Positions 35,396 through 47,115 of a DNA stretch of 64,000 bases are shown piece by piece. The stretch spans positions 27,771,064 through 27,835,063 of the forward strand of contig NC_088296.1 in NCBI RefSeq assembly GCF_032854445.1, given 5' to 3'. Origin of the DNA: Liolophura sinensis. Its lineage: Eukaryota > Mollusca > Polyplacophora > Chitonida > Chitonidae. The translations under genes were made by a program, and so were the position numbers. How positions within the stretch are numbered: position 1 is the first letter of the stretch; every line of letters begins with the position of its first letter. Under the pieces are notes generated by a model. The model saw only the letters and a program-made list of their open reading frames with translations. It ran no database searches and was not told the DNA's origin.

Positions 35396-36724
35396 ATTCC
35401 TCTGAGCCTGCGATGAGCGTCTATAGCATCACACCTAAAGTGCACACTCGTACCGACACAAACTCAGCTGTTTAAGCTAGAGTTCCGCAAAGACCAGTTT
35501 ACAATCGCCCAATTCAGTTTGTGCTCAGTACATATGTTGTAAATTGAAATCTTCCATATATGTGTATCTTATATACGCTGTGCTTTTAGCATATACTTAT
35601 TTTTTGTGCAATGAAATAATTTATTGATGTATAACCCTTGTTTGTACAAGACGTATATAACACATGCTTGTTATAAAATAAAAATGTATTGATTTTTATT
35701 GTTCACGAAATGTGGTGTACATTGATGATAAGGAGTTCTGATCTGAACATAGCTGTACCTTGGATTTGTTTGACTTTTCTGTTTTACATAGTGTCTTCTC
35801 GTCATTTAAATTGTGAATTTGATGATAACGTTCAGAGTATTGTACTTTGTTAATTGTTTAGTTTTGCCAATGTATAACCTTGTCATAAAGGTTGATCTTA
35901 CATATTACAGTTTATATTTCGTTCCACAATTGTATCGTATATTGTATATATGTTGATAACGCCATATGAACAACAGGCCTCACAGCTTTTGCCCGACTTA
36001 CCATATGCGGGAATGTTCCTCGTTAGATATATTAACGCCAACACTACACCAGTATAGTCAATGTACCTGCTTTTGTTTATCATTGGAATCGTTGTAATTT
36101 TAAGCTACAGCTAATCAGTTTTTCCATGAGACGAATAGACATTCTCTCCTTAGATATTTTCATTTCGTGATTTTTGATTTTAAGTTGTAGTTCATTGTGA
36201 TTTTAATTTTGTATGAATTTAGAGCCTATGTCATGCTTTAAATTCTAATCATTGTACATGTTTTTAGGAGAGAAAGTTTGTAACTGTGTCATAAATGTTT
36301 ATTTTCTATCGTATGTACCGTAAATAGTTTATATTTAGTTTGATAAATATCGCAATTTATCTGTGCTAAAATATTCGGTAATTACAAATAGTCCAATTAT
36401 GATTGAACAGGATTCAATTTCTAATTAGATACCAATCTACTTTTCGGACATAAGAATTTGGAGATTTATGCCTTCTGAATGGAGATTCACAGGCATGTTT
36501 TCTATGTTTACAATCAGCAATACCTAGGTTAATTTTTAATGAAATACATTGGTAACGAACAGACTCATGTATGATACGCGTCGTGTGTATGTATATTCTT
36601 ACATTGTATGAAAGTTATTGGCTATTCAATATTTTATAAATAAAATTTTATTGATTTTTTATATAATTTTTTCCTTTCGGACAGGTTAGTTGATGATTTA
36701 GAGGTTATTCGTTTTTTTGTAGCA
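35396..36724. other. AT-rich flank of array F, two similar poly(A)-signal regions
   Basis: There is no ORF of note. AATAAA occurs at 35677-35682 ('ataaaataaaaatg' 'tattgattttta') and 36639-36644 ('ataaataaaatttta' 'ttgatttttta'). The two places resemble each other, as if a 3' end had been duplicated. It could be 3' UTR of a transcript through array F; not supported further. Confidence 0.4.
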
Positions 36725-36725
36725 T

Positions 36726-36941
36726 GAAGGAGCCAGGAGCCTCTGACCAGGTTGGTCGCTGTTCAAGTCCAGCTCATGCTTGCTTCCTCTCCAGTGTTAC
36801 ACGGGAAGGCCTGCCAGCAATCTCCGGATAGTCGTTGGTCTCCTCCGGGCTCTGCCCACTTTCCTCCCATCGTAATGATGGTGTGTAAGTAAAATATTTT
36901 TGCGTGTATACCGTGTAAAGCTTCAATCAAATAAATACTAA
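36726..36941 (+). mobile_element. tRNA-derived SINE family 1
   Basis: The head is lost or diverged, with 'gttcaagtccagctcatgct' as B box and body, 'ctccggatagtcgttggt', and the tail 'gtaagtaaaatatttttgcg' 'tgtataccgtgtaaagc', then an A-rich end. An old copy. Confidence 0.82.
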
Positions 36942-38330
36942 CTCATTTCCTGACGTACACACCCTTCCCGACAACAAGCATTCGAGAACACAACCTGATG
37001 TGACGTAAACTATAAAAGGCTCAGTGAAAACAAAAAAGACCCATTTGTCTTGCACAGTGCGTAAAGTATAACCTTCTGTCAGAAAGCAGTCTTATGCGAT
37101 AACCTTGCCCAGTCGAGAGAGGCGGTTCCTATAGTGGATAACTACCTCAGCACTGGCTGTCACAGCTATGGGTTACGTTTTACGCCATTTGTGGTCATCG
37201 CCATCGAGCTAACCGTACCAATACTCGTACTTTTGCCGAGACAACAACCCCCTTGTTCGGGTATCTCATTGTATTTCATTACAGTCGCATCTGGGGTTCG
37301 CCGCATGTGTTAGGCTGGTACTGTACCAATACCAATACCGACCTCTGCACCATTCGTATAAAACCCATAAACCAAGAAGGAGCGTTCCAAGTCAATCTTT
37401 GAAAGCCCCGTTTCCAAAATTGCTTAAAATATTAGTTTCAAAAAGGAATATGTAAAAGGCAATGTATAAAAAGCAAATGAATCTGGTAATGTGTAAAATA
37501 GAAGCAGTCATCTATTTTCTATGATACAAGGGGAAAACTGGACATTCTATGCATGCCATCCAATTCAAATTTCCAATTCGTCCGTTAATATTTTCCACAT
37601 CACATACAAATACCTCAGTCAAGCTTCGAATGAATGAATGAATGAATGAATGGAAGCTTGGGGTTTTACGTCGTACTTAGCAATTTTTCTCACGTCACCG
37701 ACCCAGAGACAACAAATAACAGTTACAGGGGAGATTGTTTTATTCAACCATCAGCGTACAACCGGATGTGACATATAAATTGTATAATGGTATACCTTTG
37801 GCAGGAAACTGTACAGCTTAATTTACATCTAATAGCAAAAGGTATTGTATTGCTATGACATTGTGTCAGTCAACTTCATTTAATGTTAACTGAACATTAT
37901 CAAAACATGTTTACTACTCCCAGCGCACACACACACAAAAAGAGATATCTTACCGTACTCTATAATACAATGACTATTACAACCTACCATTGGACTAGGT
38001 GGTAAGTGACTAAAATTGAAAAAAAGGCAAAAAGGCAAAAAAAAAAAAATAAATAAAAAAAAAATAAAAAAACAACAACAATATGGAAGTTTTCGGTTTT
38101 GGTGAAAGAACGCTCTAGAAATAATCACGTCTGATTATTTATAAATATAGCTGGGATTTCCGACTAGCCATTTCGTTCGACGTAGAGACGGCAAATACTC
38201 ACAGTCTGACTGTATCGCTACACTTACTTAAGGCTAGAGTGTATGACTAGTTCAAGGTACAATGAAAGGAAAGTATAACAATGTCTCTTTGTATAATACA
38301 GGGTGTAAGATTGCACCCTCTGATTCACTT
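36942..38330. other. Intergenic, no gene recognised
   Basis: Contains a SINE family 2 tail (37622-37690), a possible divergent copy of repeat Z near 37375-37435, and an A-rich tract (38035-38080) whose reverse reads as a poly-Phe/Leu ORF. Nothing else is supportable. Confidence 0.5.
37622..37690 (-). mobile_element. SINE family 2 tail fragment
   Basis: (gaat)n followed by 'gcttggggttttacgtcgta' 'cttagcaatttttct'. Only the 3' end is kept. Confidence 0.7.
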
Positions 38331-41300
38331 GTATTACGGGCTGATTACATGATCGTACAGGTGACATGAGCCTTCTCTGCTTGACAATTTCCAAACCGTT
38401 TGATCACCTGTTCCATGTGGTTCTTGTATACGGTTGTGAAAGACAGCAAGCAAAAAATGCAATGTGACAGCGCTGGTATTCGCATGAAGCCATCGAGAAA
38501 GCAAGAAACTGACAAAAGCAAATTTTGTTTTTGAACTTTTCGAAGCCAAGTACAAAGTTCGTATCTGATGTCTTGGTAATGGACAAAAGCTCCTATCTGT
38601 CAAAGAAGATTTATTAAGATATCTGTTGATCCCTTTCCCTACTGACACCCTACACTATTTTAACATGCCCTAATTCCCACGCTCTTACCACTGTGCCTCA
38701 TCTTATAAAATGTTATATCACCTTTTTTAATTAAGAACAGAAACAACTTCCCAAACACAAACGTGTGAAATATAAGCGTCATGTCCGACATTCACATACC
38801 ATTCGTAGCCCGTAAAGGGCGTCCCAAGTCGATAATCGCATGATCCATTTCCAAAACAACGTTTAACACTAGCTTCCAAAGACAAAGGTATGTATGAAAC
38901 TATTTAAATAGGAAATAGGAAAGACACAATAGTATTGGTGCATATTAATACACAACCATTTGAAAGAAGTCACAGAAAAGTGGCTCAACTGCCATTTACA
39001 AGAAAAATGTGGTTAACTGTGCACAACCACTGACATTGAAAGCATACGTCAATATCACCGTATTACTCTCACAACAGCTTTAAACAAACTACAGAAAACG
39101 CCATAAATGGTCAAACCTCACAGTGGCTTTGAACTGGTCAGAGCGTGTTGGCTTAGACACTACAAGACAGCCTTTGACAGTTCACATACCGTCATTTTGC
39201 ACAAAAACTTTAGATCCAAATTAAAAGAAATACTTTCCGAGAAAAAATTCAAAGCATAAATATTCATCCCATTTCCAAGAGGAAGGACAAATTCCAAGGT
39301 TCTCTAAGTTAACGGCACATGACAAATGTACTAGCACACACAGAAAGACGCAACAGCCCAGGCGACCCAACCTTGTGTAAATAAGGCGTTTGTCTGTGAA
39401 AACATTTTATACAGTCATCTTAGTACGAATCAGTGCCTCTTTATTCCACTTTCTATTGTACACATGTGGCATGGATATGTATTAAATATTGGTATACATT
39501 ACATTATACCAGGAATTAATTGCCAAAACATTTGTATTTGAGAATATAGAATACATGTGACAGCATAGTGAGACCGTCGGCAGAAGTAGGTTAGCCAATG
39601 GTTTCAAACCTAAATCTTTGTTCATGTAAAACCTTAAACAAACACCTCGTACGCCCAGGTACCAAGTACTGTGAACAGAAACACAACTTACACGAACAGA
39701 CCTCACTCATCAAAGTTTCGTGTACGAAAAAGCCAGTCAGAGTTATAGCTTCTCTGCTTACGGTCACTCTTTGATTCCACTTGACCAATTTTTGCAGATC
39801 ACACAATAAGTGCCTACAAAGCCTTTGCTATTACAGACAGGATATGATATCAATGTATAACGCCGGTCTCACATGGGCAGGTAAGTGTCTATTTATTTCT
39901 ATCTCAACTCATCATTTATCTCGAATCTCTGTCTACAGTTAACTTAAGTACAGGTTCGTGACATTCCTTACCTTCACTTGCTCTATTATGTCCACTCCAA
40001 GTACACATATACATGCATTTGATGGTTTTATCAAGCTCATATCACTGATTGAGGTTAATATATGTACATTTGTTTACATTTTATGCAATGTTTATCACAT
40101 GGGATGCATACGGAAACACTGGTTATCAATAATAGCACTAGCTACAGTGGTTACAGGAGGGACACAAAGTTTGGCAACTTGAGGTTTACCAGTTTTTGTT
40201 TACATGGCAAGACCAGCCGGGACAGGAGTAACACGGGGCGATGAGGGGTCTGGCACTTCAAGGTTTAATGGTTTTCTCACCAAACAAAGAGAGAGAGGGA
40301 AGTGGACTCTGGCACTTCAGGGATTTTCTTTAACAAGAATGTGGTTAAAAATGCAACAAATGGCATCAGAGTTCTGACAAATAAGTATAGACATTTTTGG
40401 CTTTTTCTAAAGTTGAACGATTTCCAAGGTCAGGTGGGAATTAGGCGGGTAAGGGCGTGAGACGTGGAGGGCAGGTTCCTGTTGACATTCACTGCAAACC
40501 GGTAGAACAAAATACCTTCAAAGTCAGAAGGAATGTGAACGACTTCATAGTACATTTCAGACAGAAAGCACTTTCAAGGTCACATCTCAGAATAAACGCC
40601 AAATAATGAAGGTTAATGGTCATACATGTATATACAATCTACGTGACCAAGTCACAGTGGAACACAGACATTCACCTGGGCTTTCTGTCAGCTGAGAATT
40701 GTTGTGGACAAAAAAGCATGGCATCTGAGAGGATAATTTAACAATTACATGCTTTGTCCACGACCCTGACAGGCCTACATGTAGCTGGAGTTGTGCGAGA
40801 TAGTTCTTGTTGTAAACTACAATAACTTCAACAGCAAAGCCCAACCACCTTTCCAGCTAAGCTTTAATAAAGTATAAATTAAAATATAGTCTAGTTCATG
40901 GATGAATCAAAATTAACAACTACGTCTTATAATAACATAACCTTAACATACACTGTATCCAGTAACTATATGTATGTACAATGTTTAAGCTTATTTATGC
41001 ATCTGTTATTATTCCTGATCAACAGTAAGTAACAGCTAAACATAGTGATTATTAAAAATGAAGATAATTCCACTATACACAAACATACACAGCAGATATA
41101 CAAACTGAGTATTATTTCTGACACACTAAAAACATGTTGTTCCACCTCTATTGTATATGAACATATAGAGCTTACCACCTAAAACATTGTCTGGTAACTT
41201 TTGTTACCCACCTGGAGCATTATGTGACAACTATCCCCACAGAACATTGTGTCAAAACTTAATTAGCATCTAAAACATTGTCTGGTAACTTTGTTACCAC

Positions 41301-42350
41301 CTGGAGCATTATGAGATAACTTACCAACATAACTTACCAACTACGACACTGTGACCTTTCACATGACTTTATAGGTTGTAGTATAATAGATAATAAAAAC
41401 AAAAACCAATCCAAAAACAATGACAAAAAAACCAACAAAAATAGCATCTCATTATGAAATAATTCCTTAGAAACCTAAGCTGTTGTAGTTTGTCCACATC
41501 AACATCGTCTGACACACTTTCCCAATGTGACACAAAGTACCCATAAGACTTTAACATTCCAGTTAAATATTGCTATTTACATGGAAACAGAGTACAAAAT
41601 ACTAAGAACAATCAACTTTATTTCAGTTCACAAGAAATGCTGATACCATCTCAAAGCACAGATGACAGTTTGTATAAAGGTAAACTAGCTGTTGTTGACA
41701 AGATTTATTTTAAGCAAAAATGAGTGAAATCTTTAAAAGTGACCTTCGTGTACACTCCATACAATATAATCATGCAAAAAGAAGCATCATAAAACTAAAC
41801 AAACTGGATGACTCCAGGCAATTCTGTGACCCCACAAACAGAAGACACCCTAATAAGAACACACTGTAGCTTCCAGAGGTTTTGAATGTGACTGACATCA
41901 TACATGTAACTGCATTTTAAAGCTGAAAAGTGTTTCAGCCATGTTGGAGGTTAGGCTGTCAGCTGTGCTCCATTATCATGACTATGGTGGTCAATAAACT
42001 AGTTACCATGTATGGTACCATTCTAATAAAGGCATGATAAAAAGTCGCCTGTATCAAAAAAACAGTAAAATAAAAACTAAAGCAAACTCTCTGATACCAA
42101 CAGTTTCGCCAAAACTATATCTATACATTCAAAAACACTCCATTTCAAAGATAATGTATCATTTGATTGGTGTTTGACAGCAGTACTTAGAAAGACATTT
42201 GTCACAAAAATATACAAATAACAGAGATCAACAAAAAATCAGCCAGAACATGCACATCACAAATTTGCAAATACAGTATGTAATCTAACCTAATCATGTG
42301 GCATACAGCAAACAAATGGCAGTTTTTAACGCATCAAGTGGTTTACTACT
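38331..42350. other. AT-rich region, probably partly 3' UTR of the minus-strand gene
   Basis: No ORF of note on either strand. It lies downstream (minus sense) of the terminal exon at 42351-42501, so its right part should be that gene's 3' UTR; minus-strand AATAAA occurs near 41,703 and 41,616. Repeat Z copy 2 lies at 38755-38885. A 75-80-bp near-duplicate ('acattgtctggtaacttttg' ... 'cacctggagcattatg') occurs at about 41183-41225 and 41275-41313. Confidence 0.4.
38755..38885 (-). repeat. Dispersed repeat Z, copy 2
   Basis: The reverse complement of 10605-10750; landmarks 'tgtccgacattcacatacca' and 'ccaagtcgataatcgcatga'. Substitutions are scattered, so it is an old repeat. Confidence 0.6.
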
Positions 42351-42501
42351 TCATTTCTTTCTCTTCCAGAAGCGGGTCTTCGTTTTCTTCTTGCCTGAGC
42401 TGCTCAGACTGACTGGGCTGGCAGCGGCAGTGCTCAGGTCATCTGGGCTGTCAAAACCTTCTCTAAAGCAGCTGGGTTTTAGCATGGCAACTTTATCAAC
42501 T
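42351..42501 (-). CDS. Terminal exon of an unidentified gene (basic C terminus)
   Basis: On the minus strand a good acceptor (ttttccttttctaacag|A) opens a frame, entered in phase 2, of 49 codons ending in TGA at 42353-42351. The encoded tail starts VDKVAMLKPSCFREGFDSPD, has a Ser/Ala-rich middle (AAASPVSLSSSG) and ends with KKKTKTRFWKRKK. Such basic tails contact membranes or act as localisation signals; beta-spectrins end somewhat alike, but that is not enough to name it. GC content is higher than the flanks, as expected of an exon. Upstream exons (to the right) were not found. Confidence 0.5.
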
Positions 42502-43930
42502 CTGTTAGAAAAGGAAAAAACTTTCTTAAATAAAAGCAAGACTTGCAAGTTACTTCATTTAAAGTTATTAATGTTGTACAAAATGAGTAAAGTTTGATGC
42601 AATCTTAATATTCGTCCCCAATGAAAGTCTTTGAATTGGTCTGAGCTATTGCGCACACATTACATTTCCAATGATCTCGTGACTTTACATCACCTTTTAA
42701 TGTTTCATAGAATTGCACCTACAGAAAACCAATATCCTCCACCTGGTTTATGCACATCATTAGTCAAGCAGTTTCTCTCATCTATTGTAATATATACCAG
42801 CTCCATCACTCACATCTATGAGATACGGAAAGTTCGAGCACAGTCTGATGTTTAAGGCTATATCCCTCTCAAAGGCTACTACATCTATTTCCCAAAACAA
42901 TTAATGACAAAATAATTCCAAACCTAATCAAATCTACACAATCAAAACAAAACCATATACTGTACACATGCAACTTTTTGATATTATAAAACAAACTGAA
43001 ACAAGTACAAAGAAGACAAAGCAACACAATGCAGCAACTCTACCTGTAAACGACTTCTAAGTAGATTAGTAGGCCATGAAACTTTGGGTCAAAGAGCAAT
43101 GTGAGGGTAAGAGGTACATTTGTAGTAGGATAAAACAAAGCAGGGAGAGGTCAAAGTATATGCTGTGCCAAAGTGTCATACAGCATCACTAGTACTAAAC
43201 GGTAGCTTTTCTATGCAGAATGCTTTAGCAATACTGTATCAATGCTTTAGAAACTCTATTTATTGTCAAGAAAATGAAGCAAGTACCGTGCTGCACATCT
43301 TCACCATTTCAATAAGCACATTCACTTGTTAAGGCATATTATTTTGGCAGTATACTAGTTTATCATATCTATGATAACTGGGGAAAAAATCATTTTTAAC
43401 TGATACAGTTATGTGTTCACAAAATATATTGATTGACCTGTACAATCACAAAACAAATAATGTATTTGTTAAATAGATGCACCCTCCCCCCCCCCTCCCC
43501 CCATTACAATAATACATGCTTTAAGCATGAGCAGCCATTTAAAAAAAAAACTAAAACCATAAAAGTAGCAATGACATTCACAGAAACCACTGAAGATAAA
43601 GAGCGGCAAACTCGGAGAATGGATCTCTTAAGTGTGGAAAACGTTGCTATTGTCAGACAACTCTAAAATGATAGCACTTTCCCTGTCCATTAAAAAGCAA
43701 CAAAAAGAAAAAAACTACATTGACAGAACTGCGTCACATTCGTGTAGTTTAAAGATCCATTCACTAAAGCAACAATCAACCAAATAAAAAACAAACTAAA
43801 AAGGTCAAAACAACATAAAATATTGATGACACAATCTGTGTGTTGTCGTTGTGTACTACCTGTCTGACCTGAGGTCATCACCATGGTGACAGTGAAGCAA
43901 AGGTCATCACTTTGGTGACACAGCGGCTGA
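42502..43930. other. No gene recognised
   Basis: Should include intron of the minus-strand gene ending at 42351. Contains a poly-C tract (43486-43501) and small ORFs without motifs. I see no further exon with convincing borders. Confidence 0.4.
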
Positions 43931-43937
43931 GGAAGGG

Positions 43938-44489
43938 GTGGAAGAGGTGGAGACTGAGGAAGATTTTTGGATCGTCGATCGAGTGGATGCTGTGTGGCTG
44001 GACATCGCTCAATACCAGCCGCTGAGAGGAGGCTCCTACATCCCACTGCCAGCAGCTATAAGGGGCAAGAAGGCGGTTGTACACGTGAAAAGCAAGGATG
44101 ATCACTGCCTCCGATGGGCACTCCCGTCAGCCCTGTTTCCTACAGCCAAAAACCCACAGCCGCCTAGCAAGTACCACACCCAGGATGGTCTCAAATTTCA
44201 TGGAATCGACGCACCTACACCCATTTCTGAGATCTCCAAAGTGGAGAAGCAGAACACTCTGGCCATCAACGTCTTCAGTTGGGACAAAGCGGTTATTGTA
44301 CACTACCTCAGCAAACAGCCTGCTGACAGGCGACGCTCTGTCATTCGGTTGACTGTTTATCTTGCATTCACACAAACCTATAACACTAAGCTGAGATTGA
44401 ATAAGCCACTTTTCGGCAATAGATTTAATGGAAGCGAGTATGCTGTCATGATGTTCAAAATTATTAGTATTGCTTTCTGTTCTGATTGA
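43938..44489 (+). mobile_element. Second polymerase-B-type (Polinton/virus-like) element fragment
   Basis: The plus-strand frame encodes the N-terminal conserved region of the same large protein type as the fragment at 6025-6660. Landmarks in order: VWLDIAQYQPLRGGSYIPLP, KKAVVHVKSKDDHCLRWAL, FHGIDAPTPISEISKVE and a WDKAVIVHYLSKQP segment. After about 44330 the similarity ends and the frame runs into unrelated sequence until a stop at 44489, so the polymerase part is lost. The two fragments cover different parts of the protein and lie 37 kb apart in opposite orientation, so they are separate insertions. Identification is from memory. Confidence 0.65.
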
Positions 44490-45801
44490 ATGATCTTTGC
44501 CTTTCAACGGCTACTCCCCGTACACTGTTAACCATTTGAAATGGCTCGCACGCCCCATATTGGAGCCGCGATGTCCTTCAGTATGAGATTTGACTTATTT
44601 CATTTTCCAGTCTTGATAAGCCTTTGAACAAACTGTGAGTTCTGTAGCACTCATCTGAACTGGTTTTGTCAATGATCTGTGGTTATTCGGTGCCCATCAT
44701 TTTCTTGAACAACGCCAGTGCAAAATAATGGTGGCGAGAATTGTTTGTCCTTTCATGAAGTCTATTCAACACAATGCACATTGCGTCTGTTTTCTGTACG
44801 TCTTATTCTTGCCATTATGGCCTGAACCTTCCAGCCTGGTAAGGCAACGTTACACAATCGGTATTTGCAACATAATTTCAGCAAAAAAGTCAGCTATTAC
44901 GGGCTTACACTTACAACTTATTGTCGCCGTATATAAAACACGATATTCGCAAAATTAACTGTAATATAAATGATTACTTCACTGCTCACATAACATTGCC
45001 CTTGGCTTCGGTTTAGATGAACAAACAATGAAGTTATAGGTAGATGCACGCCATGTTACCAAGCGACTGTCAAAATGTTACTCAGTGATCTCCCTATAAA
45101 ATCAATAGCCTGAAAACAAAAACGTACATTTGGCCAATGTAATGTTTTTATGTTAAAATGTACGTTAGTGGTTTTTTTTTTCAAGATTCCTTGCAAGTAA
45201 ATTAACATCTTGAAAACACCCGATTAAATTAATCAGGTGGTAATTCATCTTGAAACAGCGGTATACATTGCCGGTCCTATATGTAAGCGTTTGGAGTGAC
45301 ATGCACACCGTTAAACCATTGTTTCGTGGATAGAATCCCACACACAGAAAACGCGGCATCATTGATAAGGTAATCATATTTGTATACATACCACACACCC
45401 TTCCTTCATAGTTAGATGCGCACCACATCACTGATAATTAACATAAAAGGTCAAGGAGGTTAGAGGCCTTTCCAGGACATCGGAGACGAAAACAGGCAGT
45501 TGGTCAAAAGCTTACTTGACATACACAGATAAGCAAATTTGTATGGTCTTAATTGTAAATTACAGAATATTTACTTTACATTATAATTGTTTTAAATGAA
45601 AGACTCATTATATACATGCACATGCATGTTTACACACATTCGAGGCCATGTACAGCGACTGAATAGTTCACAACACAACACAAGGCGTTGTGTTTTACTC
45701 TGCCAGTTGTAGTGTTTTCGATATCATCACAAATATTCTGTATACGTATTATATCATATAGCTGTCAGCGTTACATTGTCCTCTCATCTAAACCCGAAGA
45801 C
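44490..45801. other. Intergenic, no gene recognised
   Basis: AT-rich sequence upstream of the second receptor copy. Short ORFs on both strands lack motifs. Confidence 0.45.
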
Positions 45802-46430
45802 ATGGATGTAGCAAGGAAACCGATCGTGTGTATATTTGTCGGGTCTAAACTATGTGTGTCATTTGAGCAGTTACTTTTTAAGTTACTGTGCCACCGTGTG
45901 TGTTGACCAGGCTGATTAGTTAAGACCCCTTGCTCTGTTTGGTCAGAGAACAGGGTGGTTAGGCTCTCTTAATATCTGATTATAAGCTATTGACCAGTAT
46001 ATTTACCGCGCATTGTGAGAGAACCAGGCTGAGTCCACATGACTCAAACTCAAGCAAACCTTATATAATTAGCCGAGATTTTCATACCCGCCGTTTCTTT
46101 CCTTTGCAGCACTACGGTTTCTAGTTTCCTATGCTACTTGTGCATATGATGTGTGGGAAGGACAAACAATTGTTCTAAAATGTGGCACTGGGGGTTCGGA
46201 GGAGAATCCATTCACGACATGGTGTAAGATAGACGCAAATATGACCTGCACAACATCCCTATATGATGAACCTTCGTCAACAGTCACAGTCCCACCTTGG
46301 TCTTCTGCAGATGTGACATTTGTGGAGGAAAATTCTTTATGCATAACATCGGCATCGTATCCAAGAGGCAATGGCACTTTCAGTGTTCTTCTGGTCAGGT
46401 TGACAAATTTATGGAGCTTGTTGTCTTTGG
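45802..46430 (+). pseudogene. Second receptor copy: exons 1 and 2 only, damaged
   Basis: Exon 1 homologue 45802-45838 (MDVARKPIVCIF, matching MEITRKLVLYAF of 13504) is followed by 'tcgggt' where the intact copy has the donor 'gtgagt'. Exon 2 homologue 46109-46430 has the same acceptor (tttctttcctttgcag) and donor (TTTG|gtaagt) and a closely similar Ig domain 1, but one T is missing at about 46378-46381 (cactttcag versus cacttttcag). The frame shifts just before the F-strand cysteine. Similarity continues about 180 bp into the next intron. No homologues of exons 3-12 follow in the window. The most likely reading is a partial-duplication pseudogene; a sequencing error at the T run plus a downstream gene is possible. 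Confidence 0.75.
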
Positions 46431-46670
46431 TAAGTGATGATGTGGTGAAAACTACATGCAGACAAAAGTTTATTCCTCTCTGATATGGGCATCTTTGTGA
46501 TCCACAAAGAAAGCAAGCATTTGTGCCGAGTCTTTCTCTTTCTCTGACATGCCTCTGCAACGTAGAAAAGTATTGTCGTAACTGTCAGTGAAGTAATGTT
46601 CTAAAGATATTTTAAGGTTATCGTATATATTACAGTAACTGAATTCGTATACGTTATTTTTTCAATTGGC

Positions 46671-47115
46671 TAGAGTTTACATCCAACTGAATGACATTTA
46701 CAGCTTTGGTGCTAGATGTAAATGTCATTCAGTTGGATGTAAATTCTAGCACCAAAGCTGTAAATGTCATTCAGTTGGATGTAAATTCTAGCACCAAAGC
46801 TGTAAATGTCATTCAGTTGGATGTAAACTCTAGCACCAAAGCTGTAAATGTCATTCAGTTGGATGTAAACTCTAGCACCAAAGCTGTAAAAGTCATTCAG
46901 TTGGATGTAAACTCTAGCACCAAAGCTGTAAATGTCATTCAGTTGGATGTAAACTCTAGCACCAAAGCTGTAATTGTCATTTAGTTGGATGTAAACTCTA
47001 GCACCAAAGCTGTAAAAGTCATTCAGTTGGATGTAAACTCTAGCACCAAAGCTGTAAATGTCATTCAGTTGGATGTAAACTCTAGCACCAAAGCTGTAAA
47101 TGTCACTCAGTTGGA
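46671..47115 (+). repeat. Minisatellite G: 42-bp unit, about 10 copies, headed by one inverted unit
   Basis: The unit is 'agttggatgtaaactctagc' 'accaaagctgtaaatgtcat' 'tc'. The array is preceded at 46671-46720 by the reverse complement of one unit ('gctagagtttacatccaact' 'gaatgacatttacagctttg'), so the first 95 bp form a long hairpin. The 97-codon ORF is a by-product of the 42-bp period. Confidence 0.93.

Noticed and set aside
37886-38128. Minus-strand ORF rich in Phe/Leu resembling a membrane protein
   Set aside because: It is the reverse of an A-rich tract.
42351-42501. This exon as the last exon of the mannosidase gene
   Set aside because: Alpha-mannosidase II does not end in a Lys/Arg-rich tail, and the entry phase (2) does not follow from the last mannosidase exon seen (phase 1).
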